DNA from: Natrinema altunense
Lineage (GTDB): Archaea; Halobacteriota; Halobacteria; Halobacteriales; Natrialbaceae
Assembly (NCBI RefSeq): GCF_000731985.1
Contig: NZ_JNCS01000004.1
Location: 361,350-425,349 of the forward strand
Direction: 5' to 3'
DNA: 64,000 bases
Part shown: one piece after another, positions 53,997 to 63,020 of the stretch
Layout: each line of letters opens with the position of its first letter
Numbering within the stretch: position 1 is the first letter of the stretch
The notes under the pieces: generated by a model
Databases searched by the model: none
What the model saw: only the letters and a program-made list of their open reading frames with translations
Told to the model about the DNA's origin: nothing
Position numbers and translations under genes: made by a program

Positions 53997-54065
53997 ATGT
54001 CGACGAAGCAATTACCATTGGATCGGGCCGAGAAGGAGCCACCGCGGAGAGGTGAGCGGTCGTGA
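53997..54065 (+). CDS. Candidate 22-residue leader ORF coupled to the siderophore operon
   Basis: An ATG at 53997 lies at the predicted transcript start (leaderless). It opens a 22-codon frame, STKQLPLDRAEKEPPRRGER and S, ending in TGA at 54063-54065. That stop overlaps the GTG start of the aminotransferase (GTGA). The arrangement would let a ribosome loaded on the leaderless end reinitiate at the aminotransferase, which has a GAGGTGAGC Shine-Dalgarno-like sequence 4-12 bases upstream. It may be only a device for translation. No homologue is known to me. Confidence 0.5.
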   Translation: MSTKQLPLDRAEKEPPRRGERS

Positions 54066-55435
54066 CCGACGGTGGATCGTCGGCCGAACGGCTCCTCGCA
54101 CAGCAGGCGCGTCGGGAGTCGAACGCGAGAACGTATCCCCGCTCGCTGCCGCTCGCGATCGAGCGTGCCGAAGGCGCGATCATCGAGTCCGTCGACGGCG
54201 ACGAGTATATCGACTGTCTGGCGGGTGCGGGGACGCTCGCGCTCGGCCACAACCATCCCGCGGTCGTCGAGCGAATGGAGGACCTGCTTGACCGCGGTCG
54301 GGCCGTCCACACGCTCGACCTGACGACGCCGGTCAAAGAGCGGTTCGTCGATCGCCTGCTCGAGAGCCTCCCCGACGAGTTCGCCGAGAACGCGACGGTC
54401 CAGTTTTGCAGTCCCGCCGGGACTGACGCCGTCGAGGCCGCGCTGAAGTTGGCGAAAACGGCTACCGGCAACCGGTCGATGCTGGCCTTTCAGGGCGGCT
54501 ATCACGGGATGACCAACGGCGCGCTCGGGCTGATGGGCGATACGGCGGCGAAGGAACCGATTACCGGGCTGATGCCGGACGTCCACCATCTCCCGTATCC
54601 CTACGAGTTCCGCTGTCCGTTCGGGCTCGGCGACGAGGACTGCTGGCGGACGAGCGCCGAGTACGTCGAGCGCACTCTCTCGAACCCGGAGAGCGGAATC
54701 GTCGATCCCGCGGGGATGATCCTCGAGCCGGTTCAGGGTGAAGGCGGCGCGGTGCCAGCGCCCGCCGAGTGGCTCCGGGAGATGCGCCGGATCACCCGCG
54801 AGCGCGACGTGCCGCTGATCGTCGACGAGATTCAAACCGGGCTCGGACGCACCGGCGAACTGTACGGAATCGAGCACGCCGACATCGTGCCCGACGTGAT
54901 GACGCTCTCGAAAGCCATCGGCGGCGGGCTCCCCCTGTCGGTCGTCGTCTACGACGAGTCCCTCGACGTCTGGGAGCCCGGCGCACACGCCGGCACGTTC
55001 CGTGGCAACCAGCTCGGCATGGCCGCCGGTACGGCGACTATCGAGTACGTCCTCGAGCACGATCTCGAGGACCACGCCGCCGCGATGGGTGACCGGCTGC
55101 GGGACCACCTCAAGGAGACGGCCGCGACCTTCGACGTCGTCGGCGACGTCCGCGGTCGGGGGCTGATGCTGGGGCTGGAACTCGTCGACCCCGACGACGA
55201 GCCCGACTCGCTCGGTCGCTTCCCCGCGGACGGCGACCTGGCGTCGGCGGTCCAGTCGGCGGCGTTCGACCGCGGGCTGATCGTCGAGACCGGCGGCCGC
55301 GACGGCAGCGTCGTCCGGTTCCTCCCGCCGCTGACGATTTCGGCCTCGCGAATCGACCGGATCGGCGACATCGTCCACGAGAGTATCCGTGCGACCGTCG
55401 CGGACGATCACGACCGCGCGGAGGCACCGGTATGA
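54062..55435 (+). CDS. L-2,4-diaminobutyrate:2-oxoglutarate aminotransferase
   Basis: This 457-residue class III PLP aminotransferase begins with GTG at 54062. It has YIDCLAGAGTLALGHNHPAV near residue 49, QFCSPAGTDAVEAALKLAKT near 114, the PLP pocket VDEIQTGLGRTGELYG near 254 and the Schiff-base lysine K284 in TLSKAIGGGLPLSVV. AGTFRGNQLGMAAGTATIEY near 315 is typical of diaminobutyrate aminotransferases (RhbA/DABA-AT/EctB relatives). It forms diaminobutyrate from aspartate semialdehyde and glutamate. The adjacent decarboxylase and siderophore synthetases distinguish it from EctB of ectoine synthesis. It is the first enzyme gene of the operon; the next overlaps by 4 bp. Confidence 0.93.
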   Translation: MTDGGSSAERLLAQQARRESNARTYPRSLPLAIERAEGAIIESVDGDEYIDCLAGAGTLALGHNHPAVVERMEDLLDRGRAVHTLDLTTPVKERFVDRLLESLPDEFAENATVQFCSPAGTDAVEAALKLAKTATGNRSMLAFQGGYHGMTNGALGLMGDTAAKEPITGLMPDVHHLPYPYEFRCPFGLGDEDCWRTSAEYVERTLSNPESGIVDPAGMILEPVQGEGGAVPAPAEWLREMRRITRERDVPLIVDEIQTGLGRTGELYGIEHADIVPDVMTLSKAIGGGLPLSVVVYDESLDVWEPGAHAGTFRGNQLGMAAGTATIEYVLEHDLEDHAAAMGDRLRDHLKETAATFDVVGDVRGRGLMLGLELVDPDDEPDSLGRFPADGDLASAVQSAAFDRGLIVETGGRDGSVVRFLPPLTISASRIDRIGDIVHESIRATVADDHDRAEAPV

Positions 55436-57030
55436 CGAGCGACGGACTGGTCGGCCGGTCCCGTTCGGCACCCGACGAGCCGACGCCGCCGGCCGCCGCG
55501 GACGCCTTTCTCGGCGATCCGGCCGGAAACGCCGCCTACGAGGACGCGATCGACCGGGCACGCGACTGTCTCGTCGACTCGTTCGCAACGGCCGACGGCC
55601 CCTACGCGGGGACCGACCACGAGACACTCCGCGAGCGGATCGACGAACTGACCGTCTTTCCCGACGAGGGCGACCCGCTTGCGGCCGTCCTCGAGACGGT
55701 CGGCGAGGACGTGCTCGCGGACTCGGTCCGGGTCCACGACCCCGGCTGCGTCGCCCACCTTCACTGCCCGCCAGCGATCCCGGCGCTGGCCGCGGAGCTG
55801 TTGCTTTCGGGGACCAATCAGTCGCTGGACTCGTTCGATCAGGCCCCCGCGGCGTCCGTTCTGGAAGAGCACGTCGTCGACGCCTGCTGTGACCTCTTCG
55901 ACTATCCGGCCGGCGCTGACGGCGTCTTCACCGGCGGGGGCACCGAATCGAACTTCCTCGGCTTGCTGTTGGCTCGCGACTGGTACTGCCGGACGCGGTT
56001 CGATCGCGACGTCCAGACCGCGGGGCTGCCGCCCGAGGCGACTGATCTCCGCCTGTGTTGCTCGGCGGCCGCCCACTTCACCGCCGAACAGGCCGCCCAC
56101 CACCTCGGGCTCGGCGAGGACGCGGTCGTCACGGTCCCGACCGACGACGAGCGGCGGATCGATCTCGAGGCACTGGACGAGACGCTCGCGCGACTCGAGA
56201 GCGAGGGCCGTCATCCGTTCGCGCTCGTCGGTACCGCCGGCACGACGGACTTCGGCAGCATCGACCCGCTCGAGGAGATGGCCGACCGGGCCGCCGAGCG
56301 CGACCTGTGGTTCCACGTCGACGCCGCCTACGGCGGCGCGTGTGCGATCAGCGACCGTCTCCGGCCGAAACTCGCGGGGATCGACCGTGCCGATTCGATC
56401 GGCGTCGACTTCCACAAACTGTTCTACCAGCCGATCGGCTGCGGAGCCTTCCTGTTGCGCGACGGCGACCGGTATCGCTTCCTCGAGCGCAACGCGACCT
56501 ATCTCAACCCCGAGCGCGACGACGCGGCGGGGGTCCCGAACCTCGTCTCGAAGTCGACCCGAACGACGCGCCGGTTCGACGCCCTGAAGCCGTTCGTGAC
56601 GTTCAACGCCCTGGGCCGGACGGGCGTGGCCGACTGCGTCGAGTACGTCTGTGACCTGGCTGACGCCGTCGCCGCCGATATTCGAGCCGAACCGGCGCTG
56701 GAACTGTGTTGCGAGCCCGCCCTGAGCGCGGTGGTCTTCCGGTATCGGCCGGACCGATCGGACGCCGCCGCTCGAGCGGCGGGGGCCGACGAGCGGCCCG
56801 AACCCGTTTCCACGGCCGCTCTCGACCGGGTGAACCGTGCCATTCGGGACGAACTCCTGGCCGACGGCGAGGTCGTCCTTGCTCGGACCGAGATCGACGG
56901 CACCGCCGCGCTGAAGCTCACCCTGTTGAACCCGAAGACGACGCGCTGGGACCTTCGAGAGGCACTCCAGGCGGTCATCGACTACGGTGAGACGATCGAA
57001 CGCGATCGAGGGACAATCGATTCCGCATGA
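55432..57030 (+). CDS. L-2,4-diaminobutyrate decarboxylase
   Basis: This 532-residue group II PLP decarboxylase turns diaminobutyrate into 1,3-diaminopropane. Motifs are GVFTGGGTESNFLGLLLARD near residue 164, LVGTAGTTDFGSIDPLEEM near 265, the PLP aspartate in HVDAAYGG (295-302) and the Schiff-base lysine K329 in GVDFHKLFYQPIGCGAFLLR. It is RhbB-like. The ATG overlaps the aminotransferase stop (ATGA), and its own stop overlaps the next start the same way, so the operon is tightly coupled. Diaminopropane is the polyamine arm of schizokinen and rhizobactin 1021. Confidence 0.93.
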   Translation: MTSDGLVGRSRSAPDEPTPPAAADAFLGDPAGNAAYEDAIDRARDCLVDSFATADGPYAGTDHETLRERIDELTVFPDEGDPLAAVLETVGEDVLADSVRVHDPGCVAHLHCPPAIPALAAELLLSGTNQSLDSFDQAPAASVLEEHVVDACCDLFDYPAGADGVFTGGGTESNFLGLLLARDWYCRTRFDRDVQTAGLPPEATDLRLCCSAAAHFTAEQAAHHLGLGEDAVVTVPTDDERRIDLEALDETLARLESEGRHPFALVGTAGTTDFGSIDPLEEMADRAAERDLWFHVDAAYGGACAISDRLRPKLAGIDRADSIGVDFHKLFYQPIGCGAFLLRDGDRYRFLERNATYLNPERDDAAGVPNLVSKSTRTTRRFDALKPFVTFNALGRTGVADCVEYVCDLADAVAADIRAEPALELCCEPALSAVVFRYRPDRSDAAARAAGADERPEPVSTAALDRVNRAIRDELLADGEVVLARTEIDGTAALKLTLLNPKTTRWDLREALQAVIDYGETIERDRGTIDSA

Positions 57031-58919
57031 CTTCACGACCACCCACACGAACGCCGACCGACGAGCACCGCGTCGATGCGACGCGCATCGCACGCGACGC
57101 GACGATGCACAGCTTCCTGAACTGCTACTGCCACGAAACCGGGACCGGCGAGTTCGTCCCCGCGGCGGACACACCGATCGACCGTGCGCCGGCGAGCGGG
57201 CTCGTCCTGCGGCTTCCGCTGGCCACCCAGGGGATCGAGTGCTTCGCCCCCGTCGCGTATCGCTCCCCGACCGGCCGCCATCTGTTCGAGCTGCCCGCCT
57301 CCTACCGCGCCGGCTCCGACGGCGAGCCGGTCGAACTCGATTACGCGACGCTCGCGACGCTCGTGACGAAGGAACTCGAGCTCACACGCGGCGCGGACCC
57401 GAACCGCGACGACCTCCTCGAGCGGGTCGTCCGTTCCTGCCGGAACGTCGAGCGGTACGTCGACGCGCGCGCCGACGACGGCGAGACCCTGTACGGACCG
57501 GACTTCACGTTCCGCGAGGCCGAACAGTCGCTCGTCTTCGGCCACCTCCGCCACCCGACGCCGAAGAGCCGCCGGGGAATGGAGCGCGACGCCGAGCGCT
57601 ACGCCCCGGAACTCGAGGGTTCGTTCCGCCTGCACTACGTCCGCGCGGACCCCGATATCGTCGAGAGCGACTCCGCACGCGACGACTCCGCCGCCGCGTG
57701 GGTCCGCGAGGCCCTCCGGGACGATCCGGCCGTCGACGAATCCGTTCTCGAGGACTCCCTCGCCGCCGACGACGTCCTCCTGCCGGTCCACCCGTGGCAG
57801 GCCGACCGCCTGTTCGAGCGGCCCGACGTACAGGGCCTCGTTTCGGCGGGCAAACTCGAGTCGATCGGCCCGCTGGGCCGTGAATTCTACCCGACGACGT
57901 CCGTGCGGACGCTGTACGCGCCGGCGTCCCCGTTCATGGTCAAGGGTTCCCTCGCCGTCGAGATCACGAATTCGGTGCGGACGAACGAGCGGCCGGAACT
58001 CGAGCGCGGCGTCGCGATTTCGGACCTGCTGGCGACCGAACTCGGCGACGACCTGCGCAACCGCTACCCCGACTTCGACGTGGTTCGGGATCCGGCGTAC
58101 CTGACGATCGATCCCGACGCGGTCGACGCCGACGGCGAGTCCGGCTTCGAAGTCGTCCTCCGGGAGAACCCCTTCCGTGGCGAGGACGCCCGGCGGGCGA
58201 CGCCCGTCGTCGCGCTCTGCCAGGACGCGATCGGGGACGGCCGGTCCCGGCTGGGTCGGATCGTCGCCTCGATCGCCGACCGCGAGGGCCGCGACCCCGC
58301 CGCCGTCAGCGAGGAGTGGTTCCGCCGCTATCTCGCGATTTCGATCCGACCGCTGCTGTGGCTCTACCTCGAGCGGGGGATCGGGCTCGAAGCCCACCAG
58401 CAAAACAGCGTCCTCACGCTGGACGAGGCGGGCTACCCCGACGAGTTCCGCTACCGGGACAATCAGGGCTACTACTTCCCCGAATCCGCCGCCGAGCGTC
58501 TCGAAGACATCTGTCCCGGTGTCGGCGAGCGCGCCGGCACCGTCTGTCCCGACGCGGTCGCCGACGAGCGCATCCGCTACTACGTCGTGCTCAACAACGC
58601 CCTCGGCGTGATCAACGCCTTCGGGACCGCGGGGCTGGTCGACGAAGGCCGGCTGCTCGACGTCCTCCGCGCGGAACTCGAGTCGCTCCGGGAGTTCGAT
58701 CGGCCGGGGACGGCGATCCTGGACCCGCTGCTCGAGTCCGAAACCGTCCCCTGCAAGGCGAACCTGCTGACGCGGTTCCGCGGATTAGACGAACTCGACG
58801 CGCCCTCGCTCGACGAGCAGTCGGTGTACGCCGACGTGCGGAATCCGCTGGTGGATCGACCGGTGTCGGCCGCCGCCGACGAATCATCATCGTCGGGGAC
58901 GTCGGAGGTGACCCGATGA
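57027..58919 (+). CDS. IucA/IucC-family NIS siderophore synthetase (first, RhbC-like)
   Basis: This 630-residue ATP-dependent synthetase should join citrate to the first hydroxamate arm. Family landmarks are MHSFLNCYCHETG near the start, VLLPVHPWQADRLFERPDV near 250, FYPTTSVRTLYAPASPFMVK near 290 and KGSLAVEITNSVRTNERPEL near 309. GIGLEAHQQNSVLTLDEAGY near 450 and ALCQDAIGDG-type segments complete the ATP/citrate pocket. It is a full-length NIS synthetase. The ATG overlaps the decarboxylase stop by 4 bp. The Ser-rich C-terminus (ADESSSSGTSE) is unstructured. Confidence 0.93.
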   Translation: MTSRPPTRTPTDEHRVDATRIARDATMHSFLNCYCHETGTGEFVPAADTPIDRAPASGLVLRLPLATQGIECFAPVAYRSPTGRHLFELPASYRAGSDGEPVELDYATLATLVTKELELTRGADPNRDDLLERVVRSCRNVERYVDARADDGETLYGPDFTFREAEQSLVFGHLRHPTPKSRRGMERDAERYAPELEGSFRLHYVRADPDIVESDSARDDSAAAWVREALRDDPAVDESVLEDSLAADDVLLPVHPWQADRLFERPDVQGLVSAGKLESIGPLGREFYPTTSVRTLYAPASPFMVKGSLAVEITNSVRTNERPELERGVAISDLLATELGDDLRNRYPDFDVVRDPAYLTIDPDAVDADGESGFEVVLRENPFRGEDARRATPVVALCQDAIGDGRSRLGRIVASIADREGRDPAAVSEEWFRRYLAISIRPLLWLYLERGIGLEAHQQNSVLTLDEAGYPDEFRYRDNQGYYFPESAAERLEDICPGVGERAGTVCPDAVADERIRYYVVLNNALGVINAFGTAGLVDEGRLLDVLRAELESLREFDRPGTAILDPLLESETVPCKANLLTRFRGLDELDAPSLDEQSVYADVRNPLVDRPVSAAADESSSSGTSEVTR

Positions 58920-59581
58920 CTGCTCGCGAGCCGACTCGAGGCTCCCACGCGACGGTCGTCTCGGCGTACGACTTCGAGTACTACGACGAGACGATCGACC
59001 GCCACGTCGGCTTCCGACCGGTCTCGCTCGAGCGCGACCTCGGCCGCCTGCACGCGTGGCTGGGGTCGGAGCACGTCAAGCCCTACTGGGACCTCGACGA
59101 GCCGCTGCCGACCTTCCGCGAGACGCTTCGGGAGAAACTCGCGGACGACCACCAGACGCTGTACGTCGGCTGTCTCGATCACGTGCCGATGAGCTACTGG
59201 GAGCGCTACTGGGCCACGGCGGATGATGTCGCGGCGTACTACGACGCCGAGCCGGCCGATCAGGGGATCCACCTCCTGATCGGTCCGGACGAGTACCTCG
59301 GCGAGGGGTACGCAGTCTCACTGCTCCGCGCGATGGTCGCGTTCCAGTTCCGCCACCCCGAGACCGACCGGGTCATCGCCGAACCCGACGCCCGTAACGA
59401 GGCGGTCCTCGCGACCGCGGACCGATGTGGGTTCGAGCCGCGCCGCGAGTTCGAGTTCCACGAGGCGGACAAGACCGCGACGCTCGCCGTCTGCACGCGC
59501 GAGCGGTTCGAACGCGAGGTCTGGCCGCCGGCGACGGACGCGGCCGACTCGCGATCCTCCGAGGTGAGCGGCGGTGACTGA
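58916..59581 (+). CDS. GNAT acetyltransferase for siderophore hydroxylamine (IucB/RhbD-like)
   Basis: This 221-residue GNAT enzyme would acetylate N-hydroxy-1,3-diaminopropane to the hydroxamate. It has the siderophore-type start GFRPVSLERDLGRLHAWLGS, the EHVKPYWDLDEPLPTFRETL segment typical of IucB/RhbD/MbtK proteins, and HLLIGPDEYLGEGYAVSLLR with the acetyl-CoA loop. The substrate-side EPDARNEAVLATADRCGFEP follows. The ATG is set by the 4-bp overlap with the synthetase stop; the longer open frame upstream is shadow of that gene. The next gene starts 8 bp before its stop. Confidence 0.92.
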   Translation: MTAREPTRGSHATVVSAYDFEYYDETIDRHVGFRPVSLERDLGRLHAWLGSEHVKPYWDLDEPLPTFRETLREKLADDHQTLYVGCLDHVPMSYWERYWATADDVAAYYDAEPADQGIHLLIGPDEYLGEGYAVSLLRAMVAFQFRHPETDRVIAEPDARNEAVLATADRCGFEPRREFEFHEADKTATLAVCTRERFEREVWPPATDAADSRSSEVSGGD

Positions 59582-61046
59582 GCGCGGCGACGCCCGTCCC
59601 GCCGCTGCCGACGGCGGCGACGATCGCCCCGTCATCGACCGCGGTCACTACGATGTCCTCGGCATCGGCCTCGGCCCGTTCAACCTCGGACTGGCGGCGC
59701 TGCTCGACGGCGCGGACGCCGCGCTCGACCTCGACACGGTCTTCCTCGAGCGCGAACCCGAGTTCGCCTGGCACGAGGGGATGCTGATCGAGGGGGCCAC
59801 TCTCGAGGTACCGTTCCTCGCGGACCTGGTGACGATAGCCGATCCCACCAACCCGCACAGCTTCCTCAATTACGTCCGCGAGCGCGACCGCATCTACGAG
59901 TTTTACTTCTACGAGACGTTCCAGATCCCTCGCCGCGAGTACGACGCGTACCTGCGCTGGGTCGCCGAGCGCGTTCCGACGACCCAGTTCGAGCGGGACG
60001 TGACGAGCGTCGAGTACGAGGCGGACGGCGATACCGCTGACGCGTCGGCCGGCGGTCGGTTCGTCGTCGAGGCCGTCGCCCCCGAGACGGGTCAGCACTA
60101 CCGCTACCGGGCCGACGACCTCGTCATGGGCGTCGGCTCCCGGCCCGCCCTGCCGGGGTTCGCCCGCGACCACGCCGACGGGACCGCTCCGCTGTTCCAC
60201 ACCGCCGACTACCTCGAGCGCCGCGCCGACGCCCTCGAGACCGACTCGATCACCGTCGTCGGCTCCGGGCAGAGCGCCGCCGAGGTCGTGTTGGACCTCC
60301 TCGAGCGCCAGTCGAACCACGGCTACCGGCTCGACTGGCTCACCCGCTCGGACGGGTTCTTTCCGATGGAGTACTCGAAACTCGGGCTCCAGCATTTCAC
60401 GCCCGAGTACGCGCGGTACTTCTACGACCTGCCGCAGTCGCGCAAGGACGACCTGCTGGCCGACCAGGACCTGCTGTACAAGGGGATCGACCCCGAGACC
60501 AGCGAGCGGATCTACGAGACGCTCTACGAGCGGTCGATCGGCGACCGCGACCCCGACTTCGGCATGCTCGCGACGACCGAGGTCCGCGATCTCGAGCGTC
60601 TCGCGGGCAGCTACTGGCTCGAGTGCGAACAGCGCCACCAGGAGCGGACGTTCGCCCTCGAGACCGACGCCGTGATCTTCGGCACGGGCTACCGGCGGCC
60701 GACGCCGCCGTTCCTCGAGCCGATCACGGACCGGATCGCGTTCGACGATCGGGGGCGGCTCTCCGTGACTGCGGACTATCGCCTCGACGGGGAGTTCGGC
60801 GGCCCGGACGACGACGCCGGCCGCGTGTTCGTCCAGAACGCCGAGTTGCACAGCCACGGCGTCGGAACGCCGGACCTTGGACTGGGCTGTTATCGGAACG
60901 CGATCATCATCGACCGGCTCGCCGGACACGAGATCTATCCCGTCGACCGGGACACCATCTTCCAAGACTTCGACGTCGACCAGTTCGCCGACCACGCGTC
61001 GGTACACACCGACGTGCCGCAATCGCTGTCGCTCACCACGGAGTAA
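59574..61046 (+). CDS. Siderophore amine N-monooxygenase (IucD/SidA/RhbE-like)
   Basis: This 490-residue flavoprotein hydroxylates the terminal amine of diaminopropane using NADPH, FAD and O2. The FAD motif is VLGIGLGPFNLGLAALLDGA near residue 26, WHEGMLIEGATLEVPFLADL near 65 matches the substrate/FAD region, and the NADPH motif is VVGSGQSAAEVVLDLLE near 230. AVIFGTGYRRPTPPFLEPI near 365 and LGCYRNAIIIDRLAG near 438 are family-typical. It begins with GTG at 59574 inside the acetyltransferase end. Homologues act on lysine, ornithine or diamines; the operon indicates diaminopropane. Confidence 0.94.
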   Translation: MTERGDARPAAADGGDDRPVIDRGHYDVLGIGLGPFNLGLAALLDGADAALDLDTVFLEREPEFAWHEGMLIEGATLEVPFLADLVTIADPTNPHSFLNYVRERDRIYEFYFYETFQIPRREYDAYLRWVAERVPTTQFERDVTSVEYEADGDTADASAGGRFVVEAVAPETGQHYRYRADDLVMGVGSRPALPGFARDHADGTAPLFHTADYLERRADALETDSITVVGSGQSAAEVVLDLLERQSNHGYRLDWLTRSDGFFPMEYSKLGLQHFTPEYARYFYDLPQSRKDDLLADQDLLYKGIDPETSERIYETLYERSIGDRDPDFGMLATTEVRDLERLAGSYWLECEQRHQERTFALETDAVIFGTGYRRPTPPFLEPITDRIAFDDRGRLSVTADYRLDGEFGGPDDDAGRVFVQNAELHSHGVGTPDLGLGCYRNAIIIDRLAGHEIYPVDRDTIFQDFDVDQFADHASVHTDVPQSLSLTTE

Positions 61047-61049
61047 CTC

Positions 61050-62936
61050 ATGCAGAACCCACGACACGACACCGAGACGGAGTACGGACTCGACGGAACC
61101 GCGACGCTAGACGACGTGCTGACCGCGGACCGCTGGACCGACGTCGGGCGGGACCTCCTCGGGAAGATACTTCAGGAGTTCATTTACGAGGACATCCTCG
61201 AGCCGGAGCCGGTCGACGACGCGCCGGCCGACGACGACGCGGACGGCGAGTGGCTCACCTACGAGATCGATCTCGAGGGCGTCCGGTATCGCTTCGATGC
61301 CGTCGAGCGGTTCTGGGACTCGATCAGCGTTCGCGCCGACTCGATCGAGCGCGACGCCGGCGACGGGTTCGAGCCCGCCGACGATCCCCTCACGTTCGTC
61401 GTCGATCTCGAGCCGACGATCGATATGGATTCGATCACCGCCAGCCATCTCGTCCGGGAGTACACGAACACGCTGCTGGCGGACGCCCACATCGACGCCG
61501 ACGAGACTGCCGCTGCCGACGAGGGTTCCGTCGGCGCTGCGACCGACCGGTCGGTCCTCGACATGTCCTACGCCGAGATCGAGGGCGAGATGACCGGCCA
61601 CCCGTGGCTCACGTTCAACAAGGGCCGGGTCGGCTGGGGGTACGACGACTACCGCGACTACGCGCCCGAGCGGTCCGAACCGATCCGGCTCTCGTGGTGT
61701 GCCGTCTCCCGGGAGGCCGCCGCGTTCGTCAGCGTCGCGGGCCTCGACCACGAGGCGCTGCTCGAGTCGGAACTCGGCGACTACTACGCGGAGTTCCGGG
61801 CCGAACTCGAGGGCCGCGGACTCGAGCCCGACGACTACCTCTTCGTGCCGGTCCACGACTGGCAGTGGGAGCACGCGATCGTTCCCCTGTTCGGCCGCCA
61901 GCTCGCCACGGACGACATCGTGCCGCTGGGGACCGGTCCGGACGAATATCTACCCATGCAGTCGATCCGGACGTTCGTCAACGCTGACACGCCGGCGAAG
62001 CACAACGTCAAGCTCCCGATGCAGATCAGCAACACGCTCGTCTGGCGCGGCCTCCCGGGCGAACGCACCGAGGCCGCGCCGCTGGTCACGGAGTACGTCA
62101 AAGACGTTCGGGACTCGGACCCGTTCCTGCGCGACGAGTGCGAGGTCGTCCTGCCCGGCGAAATCGCGGGCGTGAACTTCGATCACCCGACGTTCGACGC
62201 GCTCGAGGCCCCCGCCTACCAGTACACCGAACTGCTGGGTTGTGTCTGGCGCGAGAGCGTGACGGACCTCATCGACGACGACGAGCGGGCGATGACGCTC
62301 TCCGCGCTGTTGCACGTCGAGGACGGCGAGCCGGTCGTCTCGAAACTCGTCGAGCGGTCCGATCTCGACCTCTCCGAATGGCTCGACGAACTGTTCGCCA
62401 CGATGCTCCCGCCGCTCCTCCACTACCTCTACCGGTACGGAACCGCCTTCTCGCCACACGGGGAGAACACGATCCTCGTCCTCGAGAACGACCAGCCGTC
62501 TCGTCTCGCCGTCAAGGACTTCGTCGACGACGTCAACGTCGCCGAAGCACCGCTCGCGGAGCTCCAGGACCTGCCCGACGACCTCGAGGATGTCCTGCTG
62601 TCCGTGCCGCCGGAGGAACTGCGCCTGTTCGTCGTCTACGGGCTGTTCGTCGGCGTCTATCGCTATCTCGCGGACCTGCTCGCCCGCCACCACGACTACT
62701 CGGCGGAGCGGTTCTGGGGACAGGTCCGGGCCGCTATCGAGGACTACCACGAGCAGTTCCCCGAACTCGAGGACCGGTTCGAACTGTTCGATCTGCTCGA
62801 GCCGACGCTCCCGAAACTGACGCTGAACCGCAACCGAATGATCGATATCGGCTACGGCGACCGTCCCGAGCGACCCCACGCGATCGAGCACGGCACCGTC
62901 CCGAATCCGTTGTCGGCGGTCGACCCCGTACGGTGA
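61050..62936 (+). CDS. IucA/IucC-family NIS siderophore synthetase (second, RhbF-like)
   Basis: This 628-residue synthetase should add the second hydroxamate arm to the monosubstituted citrate. Landmarks are GHPWLTFNKGRVGWGYDDYR near residue 180, VPVHDWQWEHAIVPLFGRQL near 268, MQSIRTFVNADTPAKHNVKL near 303 with LPMQISNTLVWRGLPG, and YGTAFSPHGENTILVLEND near 465. The second is the IucC signature region. The gene starts 3 bp after the monooxygenase stop and ends the operon; no siderophore exporter or receptor follows. With the other five genes it completes a set ordered like rhbABCDEF. Confidence 0.94.
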   Translation: MQNPRHDTETEYGLDGTATLDDVLTADRWTDVGRDLLGKILQEFIYEDILEPEPVDDAPADDDADGEWLTYEIDLEGVRYRFDAVERFWDSISVRADSIERDAGDGFEPADDPLTFVVDLEPTIDMDSITASHLVREYTNTLLADAHIDADETAAADEGSVGAATDRSVLDMSYAEIEGEMTGHPWLTFNKGRVGWGYDDYRDYAPERSEPIRLSWCAVSREAAAFVSVAGLDHEALLESELGDYYAEFRAELEGRGLEPDDYLFVPVHDWQWEHAIVPLFGRQLATDDIVPLGTGPDEYLPMQSIRTFVNADTPAKHNVKLPMQISNTLVWRGLPGERTEAAPLVTEYVKDVRDSDPFLRDECEVVLPGEIAGVNFDHPTFDALEAPAYQYTELLGCVWRESVTDLIDDDERAMTLSALLHVEDGEPVVSKLVERSDLDLSEWLDELFATMLPPLLHYLYRYGTAFSPHGENTILVLENDQPSRLAVKDFVDDVNVAEAPLAELQDLPDDLEDVLLSVPPEELRLFVVYGLFVGVYRYLADLLARHHDYSAERFWGQVRAAIEDYHEQFPELEDRFELFDLLEPTLPKLTLNRNRMIDIGYGDRPERPHAIEHGTVPNPLSAVDPVR

Positions 62937-63020
62937 GGTGACCCCGCCCACGAGGGTCGTGTTCCTCGAAAAATCGCCGTGAGTCGGTAACGGCCGCGAA
63001 ACCACCCTCGTTTCACAGGG

